Shown here piece after piece: positions 8,205 to 19,817 of a stretch of DNA of 64,000 nt. Where the stretch lies: contig JAODMO010000056.1 of assembly GCA_025464995.1 (NCBI GenBank), forward strand, positions 109,725 through 173,724, given 5' to 3'. The notes beneath the pieces were generated by a model that did no database searches, was not told the origin of the DNA, and saw nothing but the letters and a program-made list of their open reading frames with translations. The stretch's first letter is position 1; every line of letters begins with the position of its first letter. The DNA is from Microbacteriaceae bacterium. Lineage in GTDB: Bacteria > Actinomycetota > Actinomycetes > Actinomycetales > Microbacteriaceae. The position numbers and the translations under genes were made by a program.

Positions 8205-10342
8205 TGGCCTACGAATTCAGCGCGAGCGACTTCGCCGAACTCGCATCGTTCTCCGGCGACGAGGTCGTGACGCGCTCGTTCGTGCGCGACATCCCGCTCT
8301 CCGGCGGCAAGACGCTCGCCCTCATCACGCTCGACAACGGCCGTGACCACACGCGACCGAACACCCTGGGCCCGGTGACACTGCTCGAGCTCGCGGGGGT
8401 GCTCGACGAACAGAAGGCGCGCGCCGCGCGCGGCGAGATCGCGGGCGTCGCCGTGACGGGAAAGCCATTCATCCTCGCGGCAGGCGCCGACCTGTCGAAG
8501 GTGAGCGACATCCCGAGCCGGGCGATCGCCAAGCAGATGGCGCAGCTCGGCCACTGGACGCTCGGAAAGCTCTCCGAGCTCGGTGTGCCGTCGTTCGTAT
8601 TCATCAACGGCCTCGCGCTCGGTGGCGGGGTCGAGATCCCGCTCAACGCCGATTACCGCACTATCGATCGATCGGTTCCCGCGCTCGCCCTGCCCGAGGT
8701 CTTCCTCGGCATCATCCCCGGCTGGGGCGGCGCGTGGCTGCTTCCCAACCTCATCGGCATCGAGAATGCTCTCAAGGTCGTCATCGAGAACCCTTTGAAG
8801 AACAACAGGACCCTCAAGGGCCAGGAAGCGTTCGACCTCGGCATCGCCGACGCGATCTTCGACCCGGCGAGCTTCCTCGAGGATTCGATCGCATGGGCCG
8901 ACGGCGTGATCGCCGGACGCATCAGCGTGAAGCGTCCCAACCTGCCGGGCAAGATCGAGCGCACCGTCAAGTGGCCGATTGCCATCGAAATGGCCGAGCG
9001 CATGCTCAAGAGCCGCATCGGCACGGTCGCCCAGTCGCCGTACCGGGCGCTCGAACTGCTCAAGGCAGCAGCCCGCACCGACAAGCACACCGGTTTCGCC
9101 GCGGAGGACGACGCCCTCGCCGACCTCATCAGCGGCGACCAGTTCAAGGCGAGCATCTACGCGTTCAATCTCGTGCAGAAGCGCGCGAAGCGCCCCGCCG
9201 GCGCCCCCGACAAGGGAACCGCCCACCCAGTGACGAAGGTCGGCATCATCGGTGCGGGACTCATGGCGAGCCAGTTCGCGCTGCTGTTCGTGCGCCGGCT
9301 GCAGGTACCCGTCGTCATCACCGACCTCGACCAGGGTCGAGTCGACAAGGGCGTCACCGGCATCCATTCCGAGATCGACGCTCTCCTGGCGAAGGGCCGC
9401 GTCAACGGCGACGAGTCGAACCGGCTCAAGGCGCTCGTGACCGGCACGACGAACAAGGCCGACTTCGCCGACTGCGACTGGGTGATCGAGGCGATCTACG
9501 AGGAGCTCGACGCCAAGCAGGACGTGTTCGCCGAGATCGAGCGCCACGTCTCCCCCGAGACCGTGCTTGCGACCAACACGTCGTCGCTCTCGGTGGAGAA
9601 GATCGGCGCGAAGCTCGCGCATCCCGAACGCCTCGTCGGCTTCCACTTCTTCAACCCCGTGGCGGTGATGCCGCTGATCGAGGTGGTCAAGACGCCGCGG
9701 ACGAACGAGCAGACGCTGTCCACGGCTATGGTGACTGCGGCCAAGCTGCGCAAGAACGCCGTCATCACCCGCGACACCCCCGGCTTCGTGGTCAACCGCA
9801 TCCTCGCCAAAGTGCTGGGCGAGGCGATGCACGCGGTCGACACCGGCACGCCGTTCGAGGTCGTCGAGCAGTCGACGAAACCCTTCGGGTTGCCGATGAC
9901 GCCGTTCGAGCTGCTCGAGCTCGTCGGGCTCAAGGTCGGCGCGCACGTGCTCGACACCCACCACGCGGCGTTCCCCGACCGCTTCTTCGACAGCGTCAAC
10001 CTGCACAGGCTCGCCGAGCTCGGGCACATCTTCGAGCGCGACTCGAAGGGCAAGGTGAAGGGCATCGACAAGCGTGCGCAGGAGATCGTCTCGGGCGGGA
10101 CGAGCCCGATGACGGCCGAGCAGTTGCAGACCCGCATCGAAGACGGCCTGGCCGACGAGATCCACCGGATGCTGGACGACAAGGTCGTCGAGGCGGCGGA
10201 GGACGTCGACCTCTGCCTCATCCTCGGTGCCGGCTACCCATTCCAGATGGGCGGAGCGACCCCCTACCTCGACCGCGTCGGCGCTTCGGATCGCGTCTTC
10301 GGATCGACGTTTCACACGCCTCCGATTCGCGGAATGGCATAG
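8204..10342 (+). CDS. fadB: Multifunctional enoyl-CoA hydratase / 3-hydroxyacyl-CoA dehydrogenase
   Basis: A 712-residue fusion. The N-terminal crotonase domain (about 1-300) has the oxyanion-hole words ILAAGADLSKV and GLALGGGVEIPLN. The NAD-binding domain begins near residue 345 with GIIGAGLMASQFA. HFFNPVAVMPLIEVV carries the dehydrogenase catalytic histidine, and two C-terminal dehydrogenase repeats follow. It hydrates enoyl-CoA and oxidises the 3-hydroxyacyl-CoA for the thiolase encoded just upstream. The ATG overlaps the thiolase stop. Length matches the actinobacterial FadB/FadJ type. An inverted repeat directly after the stop may end the transcript. Confidence 0.95.
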   Translation: MAYEFSASDFAELASFSGDEVVTRSFVRDIPLSGGKTLALITLDNGRDHTRPNTLGPVTLLELAGVLDEQKARAARGEIAGVAVTGKPFILAAGADLSKVSDIPSRAIAKQMAQLGHWTLGKLSELGVPSFVFINGLALGGGVEIPLNADYRTIDRSVPALALPEVFLGIIPGWGGAWLLPNLIGIENALKVVIENPLKNNRTLKGQEAFDLGIADAIFDPASFLEDSIAWADGVIAGRISVKRPNLPGKIERTVKWPIAIEMAERMLKSRIGTVAQSPYRALELLKAAARTDKHTGFAAEDDALADLISGDQFKASIYAFNLVQKRAKRPAGAPDKGTAHPVTKVGIIGAGLMASQFALLFVRRLQVPVVITDLDQGRVDKGVTGIHSEIDALLAKGRVNGDESNRLKALVTGTTNKADFADCDWVIEAIYEELDAKQDVFAEIERHVSPETVLATNTSSLSVEKIGAKLAHPERLVGFHFFNPVAVMPLIEVVKTPRTNEQTLSTAMVTAAKLRKNAVITRDTPGFVVNRILAKVLGEAMHAVDTGTPFEVVEQSTKPFGLPMTPFELLELVGLKVGAHVLDTHHAAFPDRFFDSVNLHRLAELGHIFERDSKGKVKGIDKRAQEIVSGGTSPMTAEQLQTRIEDGLADEIHRMLDDKVVEAAEDVDLCLILGAGYPFQMGGATPYLDRVGASDRVFGSTFHTPPIRGMA

Positions 10343-10348
10343 GCCCCC

Positions 10349-10388
10349 TCGACAGGCTCAGGCACCGTGCGGTCGCCGAGCCTGTCGA
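10349..10388. repeat. Inverted repeat / bidirectional terminator between convergent genes
   Basis: Arms TCGACAGGCTC and GAGCCTGTCGA pair over 11 bp around an 18-nt loop, in the gap between convergent fadB and the aldo/keto reductase. The word TTCGACAGGCTCAG is familiar to me as a dispersed intergenic repeat in related genomes. I see only this one copy here. It has no U-run. Confidence 0.6.
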
Positions 10389-10397
10389 AGCGTGGTG

Positions 10398-11371
<974 letters not shown>

Positions 11372-11375
<4 letters not shown>

Positions 11376-11755
11376 GGTCCGTCTACCTTCTTCGTGTAAT
11401 TGGCTATCTTGTAGTCGATGTGGTCGAGGCTCCGGGTGATCGTGTCGAGTTGCGCGGCGACAGCGATGCGGTGCTCGAGGAGCAGGTCTCGCCTCGCCTC
11501 GATCGTCGAGTCGCCCGCGCGCACGAGCTGCACGTACTCCCGCATCTTCGAGATCGGCATCGATGTGCCCCGCAGCTTGGTGAGGAACAGCACCCAGTTC
11601 ACGTCGGCGGTCGAGTACCTCCGGTGTTGCGATGACGCCCTGTCGACCGCGTGCAGCATCAGCCCCGCTCGCTCGTAGTACCGGAGCGTGTGGGTGCTCA
11701 GGCCGGTGGCCTCCGCGACCTCGGAGATTGCGAGGGACTCTTCCGTGATCGACAT
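11372..11755 (-). CDS. MerR-family transcriptional regulator
   Basis: A 127-residue regulator. The N-terminal winged helix contains [25 protein letters not shown] dimerisation coiled coil follows (about 80-120), and there is no large effector domain, so it is a short MerR. It is first in an operon with the aldo/keto reductase. The promoter in front of it has a 19-bp spacer holding a palindrome, the layout MerR proteins activate by DNA distortion, so autoregulation is likely. No metal-binding cysteine set is seen, so an organic signal is more likely than a metal. Confidence 0.92.
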
Positions 11756-11761
11756 GACTAC

Positions 11762-11792
11762 AGGCTAGAACTTCGAGCGCGCTCTAAGTCAA
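11762..11792 (-). promoter_or_regulatory. MerR-type promoter with operator in a 19-bp spacer
   Basis: On the minus strand TTGACT (-35) and TAGCCT (-10) are separated by exactly 19 bp. The near-perfect palindrome ACTTAGAGCGCGCTCGAAGT fills the spacer. The merR ATG begins 6 nt after the -10 box, so transcription probably starts at the A of the ATG. Long spacers of 19-20 bp are the hallmark of MerR-controlled promoters. Confidence 0.8.
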
Positions 11793-11902
11793 GCCGGCTG
11801 CAATCGGATGGTGCTGGCCGGTGTCGGCTGCGCGCACCACGGCCTCTTCATGACGAGCAGCATCCACTGCCTGGCAAGCAGCCTCGACGGCTTCATCGCC
11901 TC

Positions 11903-13861
11903 CTACTCGCGGCTTGCCTGCGGCTCGAAGTCGGCGTCTTCGGGCAGGGGACGCGCCACGGGGATCTTGCTGCCGAGCACCTGCGAGACCAGGTCGCGCG
12001 CGATGCGCTGCGGGGTGAGGCCGACGCGCTCGAGGATCTGGTCTCGCGTGCCGTGGTCGAGGAACTCGTCGGGGAGGCCGATCTCGGTGACGGCCGTGTC
12101 GACGCCCGCTGCGCGGAGGTCTTGCCTGATGCGTGTGCCGATACCGGCGACGCGCACGCCGTCCTCGATGGAGACGACGATGCGGTGCTCGGCCGAGAAC
12201 CCGATGATGCTCTCCGGAACGGGCACGACCCAGCGCGGGTCCACGACCGTCGCGCCGATTCCCTGGGCGGCGAGCCGCTCGGCGACCTGCAGCCCGAGCT
12301 TCGCCATCGGGCCGACCGTGATGATGAGCACGTCCTTGTTGGCGGCCTCCCGCAGCACGTCGACGCCGTCATGCGTGCGCCGTAACGCCTCGAACTCGGT
12401 GCCGACAGAGCCCTTCGAGAACCGAACGACGGTGGGTCCGTCGTCGACGGCGACGGCCTCGCGCAGCTCCTCGCGCAAGCGGCTCGCGTCGCGCGGGGCG
12501 GCGATGCGGATGTTCGGCACGACCTGCAGGATCGCGAGGTCCCACATCCCGTGGTGGCTGGGCCCATCCGGTCCCGTCACGCCGGCACGGTCGAGCACGA
12601 ACGTGACGCCCGCCTTGTGCAGCCCGACGTCCATGAGCACCTGGTCGAAGGCGCGGTTGACGAAGGTCGCGTACATGGCGACGACCGGATGCAGCCCGCC
12701 GAAGGCCAGCCCGGCGGCCGACGTCACCGCGTGCTGCTCGGCGATGCCGACGTCGAGCACCCGGTTCGGGAACTTCTCTGCGAACTTGTGCAGGCCCGTC
12801 GGACGCAGCATCGCGGCCGTGATGCCGACGATGAGCGGGTTCTGGGTCGCGAGCTCGACGATCTCGTCGGAGAACACCGACGTCCACGACGGCTTGCTCG
12901 CTACCTCGATCGGTTCGCCCGTCTCGGGATCGATCTGCCCGACCGCGTGGAACTGGTCGGCGGTGTCGGCGAGGGCGGGTTCGTAGCCTCGCCCCTTCTC
13001 GGTGATCGCGTGGACGATGACCGGCGCGCCGTAGTTCTTCGCCTGCTGCAGGGCCGCCTGCATCGCCTGCAGGTCGTGGCCGTGGATCGGACCGATGTAC
13101 TTGATGTCGAGGTTCGAATAAAGTGCGTCGTTGTTAGTGAAGCGACTGAGGAAGCCATGGGTGCCACCGCGGATGCCGCGGTAGAACGCGCGACCCGGCG
13201 TGCCCAACTTGGCGAACAGCTTCTCGCTCGACCGGTGCAGCTGCCGGTAGCTGCTTCGGGTGCGCACGTCGTTGAGGAAGTGCGCCATCCCGCCGATGGT
13301 CGGAGCATAGGATCGCCCGTTGTCGTTGACGACGATCACGAGATTGCGCGAGTTGTCGTCGCTGATGTTGTTGAGCGCCTCCCACGTCATGCCACCCGTG
13401 AGAGACCCGTCGCCGACGACGGCGACGACGTGCCGGTCTGTCTGGCCCAGCATGGTGAACGCGCGCGAGATGCCGTCGGCCCACGAGAGAGAGCTCGATG
13501 CGTGCGAGCTCTCTACGATGTCGTGCGGCGACTCCGAACGCTGGGGGTAGCCGGCGAGGCCGCCCTCGAGACGGAGCCTGCTGAAATCCTGCCGTCCCGT
13601 GAGCAGCTTGTGCACGTAGGTCTGGTGGCCCGTATCGAAGACTATGGCGTCATGTGGCGAGTCGAAGACGCGGTGGATCGCGAGGGTCAACTCGACCACG
13701 CCGAGATTCGGCCCGAGATGCCCGCCGGTCTTCGACACCTCGGTCACGAGGAATTGCCGGATCTCCGCGGCCAACTCGACAAGCTGGCTCTGGGAGAGGG
13801 CATCCAGGTCACGAGGACCGGTGATTCCCTTGAGCAATCCTGTGTTGTGGAGAGGCACCAT
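11903..13861 (-). CDS. dxs: 1-deoxy-D-xylulose-5-phosphate synthase
   Basis: A 652-residue thiamine-diphosphate enzyme. It condenses pyruvate and glyceraldehyde-3-phosphate in the first step of the MEP isoprenoid pathway. Motifs include GHLGPNLGVVELT, the cofactor-binding GDGSLTGGMTWEALNN, DVGIAEQHAVTSAAG and DRAGVTGPDGPSHHG. Length is normal for the family. The ATG is preceded by TAGGCT with 7 nt between and no Shine-Dalgarno, so a leaderless message is likely. That -10 box overlaps the acnA stop, which lies only 10 bp upstream on the same strand, so read-through from acnA is also possible. Confidence 0.96.
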   Translation of the reverse strand: MVPLHNTGLLKGITGPRDLDALSQSQLVELAAEIRQFLVTEVSKTGGHLGPNLGVVELTLAIHRVFDSPHDAIVFDTGHQTYVHKLLTGRQDFSRLRLEGGLAGYPQRSESPHDIVESSHASSSLSWADGISRAFTMLGQTDRHVVAVVGDGSLTGGMTWEALNNISDDNSRNLVIVVNDNGRSYAPTIGGMAHFLNDVRTRSSYRQLHRSSEKLFAKLGTPGRAFYRGIRGGTHGFLSRFTNNDALYSNLDIKYIGPIHGHDLQAMQAALQQAKNYGAPVIVHAITEKGRGYEPALADTADQFHAVGQIDPETGEPIEVASKPSWTSVFSDEIVELATQNPLIVGITAAMLRPTGLHKFAEKFPNRVLDVGIAEQHAVTSAAGLAFGGLHPVVAMYATFVNRAFDQVLMDVGLHKAGVTFVLDRAGVTGPDGPSHHGMWDLAILQVVPNIRIAAPRDASRLREELREAVAVDDGPTVVRFSKGSVGTEFEALRRTHDGVDVLREAANKDVLIITVGPMAKLGLQVAERLAAQGIGATVVDPRWVVPVPESIIGFSAEHRIVVSIEDGVRVAGIGTRIRQDLRAAGVDTAVTEIGLPDEFLDHGTRDQILERVGLTPQRIARDLVSQVLGSKIPVARPLPEDADFEPQASRE

Positions 13862-13871
13862 ACAGTCGAGC

Positions 13872-16712
<2,841 letters not shown>

Positions 16713-16771
16713 AGTGCCGTCTCCCTTGCTGACCTGACTCCATCCTCGCCGTCAGCCTGACGGTGTGCCAG

Positions 16772-16790
16772 CAAGGTAAGCCTAAGCCTC
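16772..16790. promoter_or_regulatory. DtxR/IdeR iron-box-like sequence upstream of acnA
   Basis: The word AAGGTAAGCCTAAGCCT resembles the core of the IdeR/DtxR consensus TTAGGTTAGCCTAACCTAA, with about 12 of 16 central positions matching by eye. It lies about 60 nt before the acnA start. The half-sites are not fully symmetric, so this is a weak candidate. Confidence 0.35.
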
Positions 16791-16838
16791 GGCTGGACGA
16801 TCGGTCAGCGTTCCGGTGAGTGAGATGCCACCAGTATA

Positions 16839-16856
16839 TATCTCGATGTCAAGATA
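16839..16856. promoter_or_regulatory. MarR-type palindrome upstream of acnA
   Basis: TATCTCGATGTCAAGATA is an 18-bp inverted repeat with a single mismatched pair. On the acnA strand it sits directly before TATACT, so it would fill the spacer of a promoter using that -10 box. The TATCTTGA/TCAAGATA form resembles operators of MarR proteins of the TamR type, which in Streptomyces control aconitase. The regulator is not in the window. Confidence 0.5.
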
Positions 16857-16901
16857 CTTTCGCGGGGGCGGCTGCCCTGCAGCACGGTACTCCGCGACCT
16901 G

Positions 16902-17618
16902 TCAGCGTGCCGCGGGGTCCGGTCGAGAGTATGCGGCGCGCACGAGAAGCCACGTCACCCAGAGCAGTCCGGCGTAGAGCGGCAGGCCCATGATGAGTTT
17001 CGTCGCCCCGAGCAATTGGGCCTGCTGCGTGTAATAGAGCGGAAGCTGCACCACGAGTCGAAGCGCGAAGAGCCCGGTCCAGAGGAGGGTGGTCACCGTC
17101 GCGACACGGAACCTCGCCTTGTCGGCCCGCCATTCGGTGCCCTCGCCGCGCAGGAGGCCCACGATGATGCCGATGGCCGGCCAGCGAACCACAAGGCTGA
17201 CGAGTAGGGCGACGACGTACGCACCGTTGAGGAAGAAGCCGAGCACGAAGTTCTCCTCGGCGCGCCCGGAGAAGAGGGCGAGGGCAGCGGAGACCGCGAT
17301 CCCGGCGAGCCCGACCAGCGCGGGCATGGCCGGGGTGCGGGTGACGAGCCGCACGATCACGAAGAGCACAGCGATCGCCGCGGGTATCAATACGGATGGT
17401 GCGACTTCGTTCGTGATCGCGAAGACGAGCACGAACACGAAGCCGGGCAGTATCGACTCGATGATGCCGCGAACGCCGCCGATCGCCTCCAGCAGGGCGC
17501 CGACGGTCGGAGTCTCCCCCGGGGACACCTTGCCGAAGGCCGAGTTCTGCGCGGCGCTCGAGAGCGACTCCGAGAGACTCGGGGTCACCGGTGATTCGTC
17601 GTTGTCGCCGTGGACCAC
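16902..17618 (-). CDS. DUF3159 membrane protein
   Basis: A 238-residue integral membrane protein of actinobacterial family DUF3159. After a polar N-terminus (about 1-45), at least six hydrophobic segments follow, beginning ILPGFVFVLVFAITNEV. A family pattern GFFLNGAYVVALLVSLVVRWP is visible. Function is unknown. It follows DUF3710 by only 4 nt on the same strand, giving the operon dut-DUF3710-DUF3159. The start is set at the GTG giving VHGDNDES. No good ribosome site is seen, so translational coupling is likely and a GTG ten codons later is possible. Confidence 0.82.
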   Translation of the reverse strand: MVHGDNDESPVTPSLSESLSSAAQNSAFGKVSPGETPTVGALLEAIGGVRGIIESILPGFVFVLVFAITNEVAPSVLIPAAIAVLFVIVRLVTRTPAMPALVGLAGIAVSAALALFSGRAEENFVLGFFLNGAYVVALLVSLVVRWPAIGIIVGLLRGEGTEWRADKARFRVATVTTLLWTGLFALRLVVQLPLYYTQQAQLLGATKLIMGLPLYAGLLWVTWLLVRAAYSRPDPAAR

Positions 17619-17622
17619 GGCG

Positions 17623-18255
17623 TCAGGCGGTCGGTGCGGGCGACGCCGACGGGTCGCTGCCGGGCGCCGCGGCCGGCATGTTGAGCGGGATAAGGTCGCG
17701 TGGGGGCATCGGCGTATTGCCGCGGACGACCACGATGCTGCGGAAGAGGTCTTCGACCTGCTCCGCGGCCTGCGGGTTGACGGCGCCCTCGCCCGCGATG
17801 ACGCCGCGCAGGAACCAGCGGGGGCCGTCCACACCGACGAAGCGGGCGAGTCTCGTGCCCGGCTGGCCTGCGGTGGTGACGGGGATCTCGGCGAGCACCT
17901 CCGGACCGAACGGGCCGTCGGAGATGGTGGTCGTGCCGCCCTGCTTGTGGATCTGGTCGATGATCTGCGCGCGGATCTCGTGCCACAGTCCGCTCGAACG
18001 GGGGGCGGCGAAGGGCTGCACCTGAAGGGACGATCCGGCATAGTCGAGGCCGACGGCGACGACGCGCTTGCTGCCCTCCTCGACCTCGAGGCGCAACTGC
18101 AGGTCGGCCCGCGGCACGATCTTCACTCCGCCGAGGTCGACGTACGGACGGACTGCGTTGGCCTCGCTCTCGTCGAGGGGCCCGTTGGTCGCCCGGTCTG
18201 CGGGCGCCGACTTGGCGTCGTCGTCTGCGATCTGGTCGATCTCGATGTCGCTCAC
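17623..18255 (-). CDS. DUF3710 family protein
   Basis: A 210-residue soluble protein of DUF3710, found in Actinobacteria beside dut. Conserved words are LRLEVEEGSKRVVAV, SSLQVQPFAAPRSSGLW, DGPFGPEVLAE and RFVGVDGPRWFLRGV. Function is unknown. The start is a GTG overlapping the dut stop, preceded by AGGAGAAAACGC inside dut, so translation is coupled. The N-terminal acidic tail and Pro/Ala-rich C-terminus look disordered. Confidence 0.88.
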   Translation of the reverse strand: MSDIEIDQIADDDAKSAPADRATNGPLDESEANAVRPYVDLGGVKIVPRADLQLRLEVEEGSKRVVAVGLDYAGSSLQVQPFAAPRSSGLWHEIRAQIIDQIHKQGGTTTISDGPFGPEVLAEIPVTTAGQPGTRLARFVGVDGPRWFLRGVIAGEGAVNPQAAEQVEDLFRSIVVVRGNTPMPPRDLIPLNMPAAAPGSDPSASPAPTA

Positions 18256-18710
18256 GCGTTTTCTCCTGACTGGACTGCGGTGTAACCGGTGGAACCGAAG
18301 CCTGATTCGCCACGGTGACTCCCGGGAAGCGTGTCGACGGGCACGAACCTGGCCCGCGACACCGGCATCACGATGAGCTGGGCGATGCGGTCACCGACCG
18401 CCACAGAATACGCCACCCTGCTGTCTGTGTTGAGCAGTGTCACGCGAATCTCGCCGCGGTAGCCCGCATCCACCGTGCCCGGGCTGTTCACAATCGTGAT
18501 GCCGTGGCGTGATGCGAGGCCGCTGCGCGGGACCACGAAGGCGGCATAGCCGTCGGGGAGTGCGATCGACACGCCCGTGCCCACCGTCGCCCGTTCACCG
18601 GGCAGCAGGTCGATGGCCTCCGCGGCCACGAGGTCGGCTCCGGCATCCCCGGGGTGGGAATAGGTGGGAACGGCGGCCGACGAAATGAGCACCTCTACGG
18701 AATCTGACAC
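18252..18710 (-). CDS. dut: dUTP diphosphatase
   Basis: A 152-residue trimeric dUTPase that hydrolyses dUTP to dUMP and pyrophosphate, keeping uracil out of DNA. All family motifs are present: HPGDAGADL, PRSGLASRHGITIVNSPGTVDAGYRGE, GDRIAQLIV and the C-terminal arm RGESGFGSTGY. The track ORF starts further upstream, but the GTG giving VSDSVEVL matches family length. A TACCCT box lies exactly 6 nt before it, consistent with a leaderless message. It heads the operon with DUF3710 and DUF3159 and diverges from DUF3093. Confidence 0.94.
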   Translation of the reverse strand: MSDSVEVLISSAAVPTYSHPGDAGADLVAAEAIDLLPGERATVGTGVSIALPDGYAAFVVPRSGLASRHGITIVNSPGTVDAGYRGEIRVTLLNTDSRVAYSVAVGDRIAQLIVMPVSRARFVPVDTLPGSHRGESGFGSTGYTAVQSGENA

Positions 18711-18765
18711 GTCACGAGGGTAGTGCAGAACATCGGGGCTCCCGAAAGTCTGATCGAATAGGAGC

Positions 18766-19212
18766 ATGACCAACTACCGCGAGAGGTTGTGGCCAGCGCC
18801 CTGGCTCTTCATCAGCACAGCCCTAGTGATCCCCGCGAGCCTTCTCGTGTTCCTTCCTATCGACACCACGGCGGGCGTCGTCGTCGCGATCGTGCTGTAC
18901 CTCGCGTGCGTCGGGGGGCTCCTTCTCGGCAGCCCCGTCATCGAAGTGACTGCGAGCGAGTTCCGCGCCGGACGCGCGACCCTGCCGCTGTCGATCGTCG
19001 GAACGGTCGAGGCGTTCGAGGGTGAGGAGGCGAGGGCGGAGCGCGGACCGAGGCTCGACGCCCGTACGTGGCTGCTCATTCGCGGCTGGGTCTCACCGGT
19101 GGTGAAGATCCAGAATCTCGACGAACGAGACAGCGCTCCGTACTGGGTTGTGTCGACGCGCCATCCGGAAGCCGTTGTCGCTGCTATCAGCGCGGCCACT
19201 CAGCGGGCTTAG
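18766..19212 (+). CDS. DUF3093 membrane protein
   Basis: A 148-residue protein of DUF3093. Two adjacent transmembrane helices (about 10-55: ALVIPASLLVFLPI, VVVAIVLYLACVGGLLLG) are followed by a beta-rich cytoplasmic domain. That domain includes FRAGRATLPLSIVG and the conserved ARTWLLIRGWV. Function unknown; commonly next to dut and DUF4193 genes. The ATG is preceded by AGGAGC at close spacing. Divergent from dut across 55 bp, so their promoters must overlap. Confidence 0.85.
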   Translation: MTNYRERLWPAPWLFISTALVIPASLLVFLPIDTTAGVVVAIVLYLACVGGLLLGSPVIEVTASEFRAGRATLPLSIVGTVEAFEGEEARAERGPRLDARTWLLIRGWVSPVVKIQNLDERDSAPYWVVSTRHPEAVVAAISAATQRA

Positions 19213-19321
19213 ACGCCTCGCCGCCGGATTTCGCGTCGTTCATACTGCTGTGCTGCTGTGCCTTATTGCCGTGTTGCGTGGTGCGGTGATGCGGGTACTG
19301 CTGTTGCTGCGAGCGTGCCTA

Positions 19322-19615
19322 TCAGGCCGCGCACTCCAGGCAGATCGGACCCAGCTTGCCCTGGTGGTCGATCTGCGAACGGTGCTTGACGAGGAAACAG
19401 TTCACGCACGTGAACTCGTCAGCCTGCGGGGGAAGAACGACGACGTCGAGGTCGTGCTCCGACAGGTCGCCCCCCTCGAGTTCGAAACTGCCAGGGTTAT
19501 CGGCGTCATCAACGTCGACTGAGCCAGACATCTTGTCTGGAACGCGCTCCTTGAGGGCCTCGATCGACTCTGTGTCATCGTCGGTCTTACGGGGTGCGTC
19601 GTAGTCGGTTGCCAT
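19322..19615 (-). CDS. DUF4193 zinc-ribbon-like protein
   Basis: A 97-residue conserved actinobacterial protein with the typical start MATDYDAPRKTDDD and the central ESIEALKERVPDKMSG. A C-terminal Cys pair set, FTCVNCFLVKHRSQID ... ICLECAA, looks like a four-Cys metal site. Function is unknown; its strong conservation suggests a housekeeping role. The track starts two codons earlier at another ATG. I prefer the second because the family normally begins MATDYDAP. The upstream gap to sepH is AT-rich and should hold two divergent promoters. Confidence 0.88.
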   Translation of the reverse strand: MATDYDAPRKTDDDTESIEALKERVPDKMSGSVDVDDADNPGSFELEGGDLSEHDLDVVVLPPQADEFTCVNCFLVKHRSQIDHQGKLGPICLECAA

Positions 19616-19817
19616 GCCCATCCACTTCTTGTATGCGTCTAGTTATCTAAATCGGCGGCCACAGTTTGCATCATTGGTTTGTGAATAGCAAACCCGTTTG
19701 ACGTGGGTCTCACACGACAGCAGGACTAACTTGCGGCGCGCCCACGGTATTCCCGAACTATGCGCCGTAACCGTGGCATCCTTAGCGGGAATATCGAGCG
19801 CTGGAGGGTATCTCAGC

